Assembly: GCA_025464915.1 (NCBI GenBank)
Contig: JAODNF010000068.1
Coordinates: 1-5,146, forward strand
Direction of reading: 5' to 3'
DNA length: 5,146 bases
Source: Frankiales bacterium
GTDB lineage: Bacteria > Actinomycetota > Actinomycetes > Mycobacteriales > SCTD01
The position numbers and the translations under genes are program-made. Position 1 is the stretch's first letter. Each line of letters begins with the position of its first letter. Positions 4,338 to 5,146 of this stretch are shown in pieces. The notes under the pieces were generated by a model. It was given only the letters and a program-made list of their open reading frames with translations, was not told where the DNA came from and searched no databases.

Positions 4338-5146
4338 ATGAGAGGCGGGCTGACGAGCGTGAGACCACGTCGTGCTGCCGTCCTGTCCGTGCACACCTCC
4401 CCGCTCGAGCAGCCCGGCACGGGTGACGCGGGCGGGATGAACGTCTACGTCGTCGAGACGGCCAAGAAGCTGGCCGAGCGCGGCGTCGAGGTCGAGATCT
4501 TCACGCGCGCGACCTCCTCGGACCAGCCGCCGGTTTGCGCGCTCGCCGACGGCGTCACCGTGCGGCACCTGGTGGCCGGACCCTTCGAGGGGCTGTCCAA
4601 GGAGGACCTGCCGTCGCAGCTGTGTGCGCTCACCTCCGGCCTGCTCCGGGTCGAGGCGCAGCACGAGCAGGGGTACTTCGACCTGATCCACTCCCACTAC
4701 TGGCTCTCCGGCCAGGTCGGCTGGCTCGCTGCCGAGCGATGGGACGTGCCGCTCGTCCACTCCGCCCACACCCTCGCCAAGGTCAAGAACCTCGACCTGG
4801 CCGAGGGAGACACCCCTGAGCCGCTGCGCCGCATCGTCGGCGAGCAGCAGGTCATCGACGCGGCCGACTGCCTGGTGGCCAACACGGCCCAGGAGGCGCG
4901 GGACCTCGTCGACCTCTACGGCGCGTCCGCGGACCGCGTCGTCACCGTTGCCCCGGGCGTCGATCTCGAGCACTTCCGCCTCGGCTCCGCCTCGGCCGCG
5001 CGGACGCGGCTCGGCGTGCCGCCGGACGCGGTGCTGCTGCTGTTCGTCGGGCGCCTGCAGCCGCTGAAGGCGCCCGACGTGCTGCTCCGCGCCGCTGCCA
5101 TGCTCGACGTGCCCCGCGTGCACGTCGCGATCGTCGGAGGGCTCAG
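4338..5146 (+). CDS. mshA: MshA, D-inositol-3-phosphate glycosyltransferase (3'-truncated)
   Basis: 269 codons are visible of a protein usually about 420-480 residues; the right window edge cuts it. MshA is a GT4-family cytoplasmic enzyme that transfers GlcNAc from UDP-GlcNAc to inositol phosphate, the first step of mycothiol synthesis. Near-diagnostic blocks are LSVHTSPLEQPGTGDAGG (16-33) leading into MNVYV, EIFTRATSS (53-61), AGPFEGLSKEDLPSQLC (80-96), FDLIHSHYWLSGQVGWLA (114-131), VHSAHTLAKVKN (140-151), GEQQVIDAADCLVANT (168-183), VAPGVDLEHF (204-213) and FVGRLQPLKAPDVLLRAAA (236-254). Arg239 and Lys244 of GRLQPLK are the residues expected to hold the UDP diphosphate in this fold. The visible part covers the whole N-terminal domain and the beginning of the nucleotide-binding C-terminal domain. 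It has its own promoter region, shared divergently with the dehydrogenase, and a probable thiol-stress promoter. Confidence 0.97.
   Translation, partial: MRGGLTSVRPRRAAVLSVHTSPLEQPGTGDAGGMNVYVVETAKKLAERGVEVEIFTRATSSDQPPVCALADGVTVRHLVAGPFEGLSKEDLPSQLCALTSGLLRVEAQHEQGYFDLIHSHYWLSGQVGWLAAERWDVPLVHSAHTLAKVKNLDLAEGDTPEPLRRIVGEQQVIDAADCLVANTAQEARDLVDLYGASADRVVTVAPGVDLEHFRLGSASAARTRLGVPPDAVLLLFVGRLQPLKAPDVLLRAAAMLDVPRVHVAIVGGL

Noticed and set aside
4137..5123. Long - strand open frame continuing upstream of the dehydrogenase, antisense to mshA
   Set aside because: The SDR fold starts at 4136. The upstream part lies opposite a clear mshA and reads as low-complexity Arg, Gly and Val-rich shadow protein.

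Overview
This is very GC-rich DNA with almost only G or C at third codon positions, typical of an actinobacterium. An SsgA-like cell-division protein, a mycothiol glycosyltransferase (MshA) and the general style of the proteins point to a Nocardioides-like member of the Actinomycetes. That genus-level guess rests on protein resemblance recalled from memory, not on a search.

Layout. (1) Bases 2-694, + strand: most of an alpha/beta hydrolase whose start lies left of the window. (2) 695-884: a 190-base gap with several small palindromes, then an SsgA-family gene at 885-1307 (+). (3) 1308-1466: a convergent intergenic region with a strong TTCG-loop hairpin that probably terminates transcription from both sides. 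(4) 1467-4136: four genes on the - strand, read from right to left: a YdfG-type short-chain dehydrogenase, a class I methyltransferase that overlaps it by 8 bases, a 100-base gap, an MgtC/SapB-family membrane protein, and a small conserved protein of unknown function that starts 1 base after the MgtC stop. (5) 4137-4337: a divergent control region. (6) 4338-5146, + strand: the first 269 codons of mshA, cut by the right edge.

How the parts may work together. MshA makes the first committed intermediate of mycothiol, the actinobacterial redox thiol. Just upstream of it is GGAAC-N18-GTT, a close match to the promoter type used by the thiol-stress sigma factors SigR (Streptomyces) and SigH (mycobacteria). 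A redox-responsive feedback on mycothiol synthesis is therefore a reasonable inference. The divergent dehydrogenase beside mshA resembles the Rv0484c-mshA neighbourhood of Mycobacterium tuberculosis.

The least explained part is the 100-base gap ahead of the mgtC-like gene. Read on the - strand it can fold into a compact four-way junction: a 9-bp closing stem, three short hairpins, then a ribosome-binding site presented in a hairpin loop. It also carries four copies of a GCGGGAARCC-like word. This is the best candidate in the window for an undescribed regulatory element, possibly a cis-acting leader RNA. The evidence is only pattern reading of one sequence, with no covariation test.
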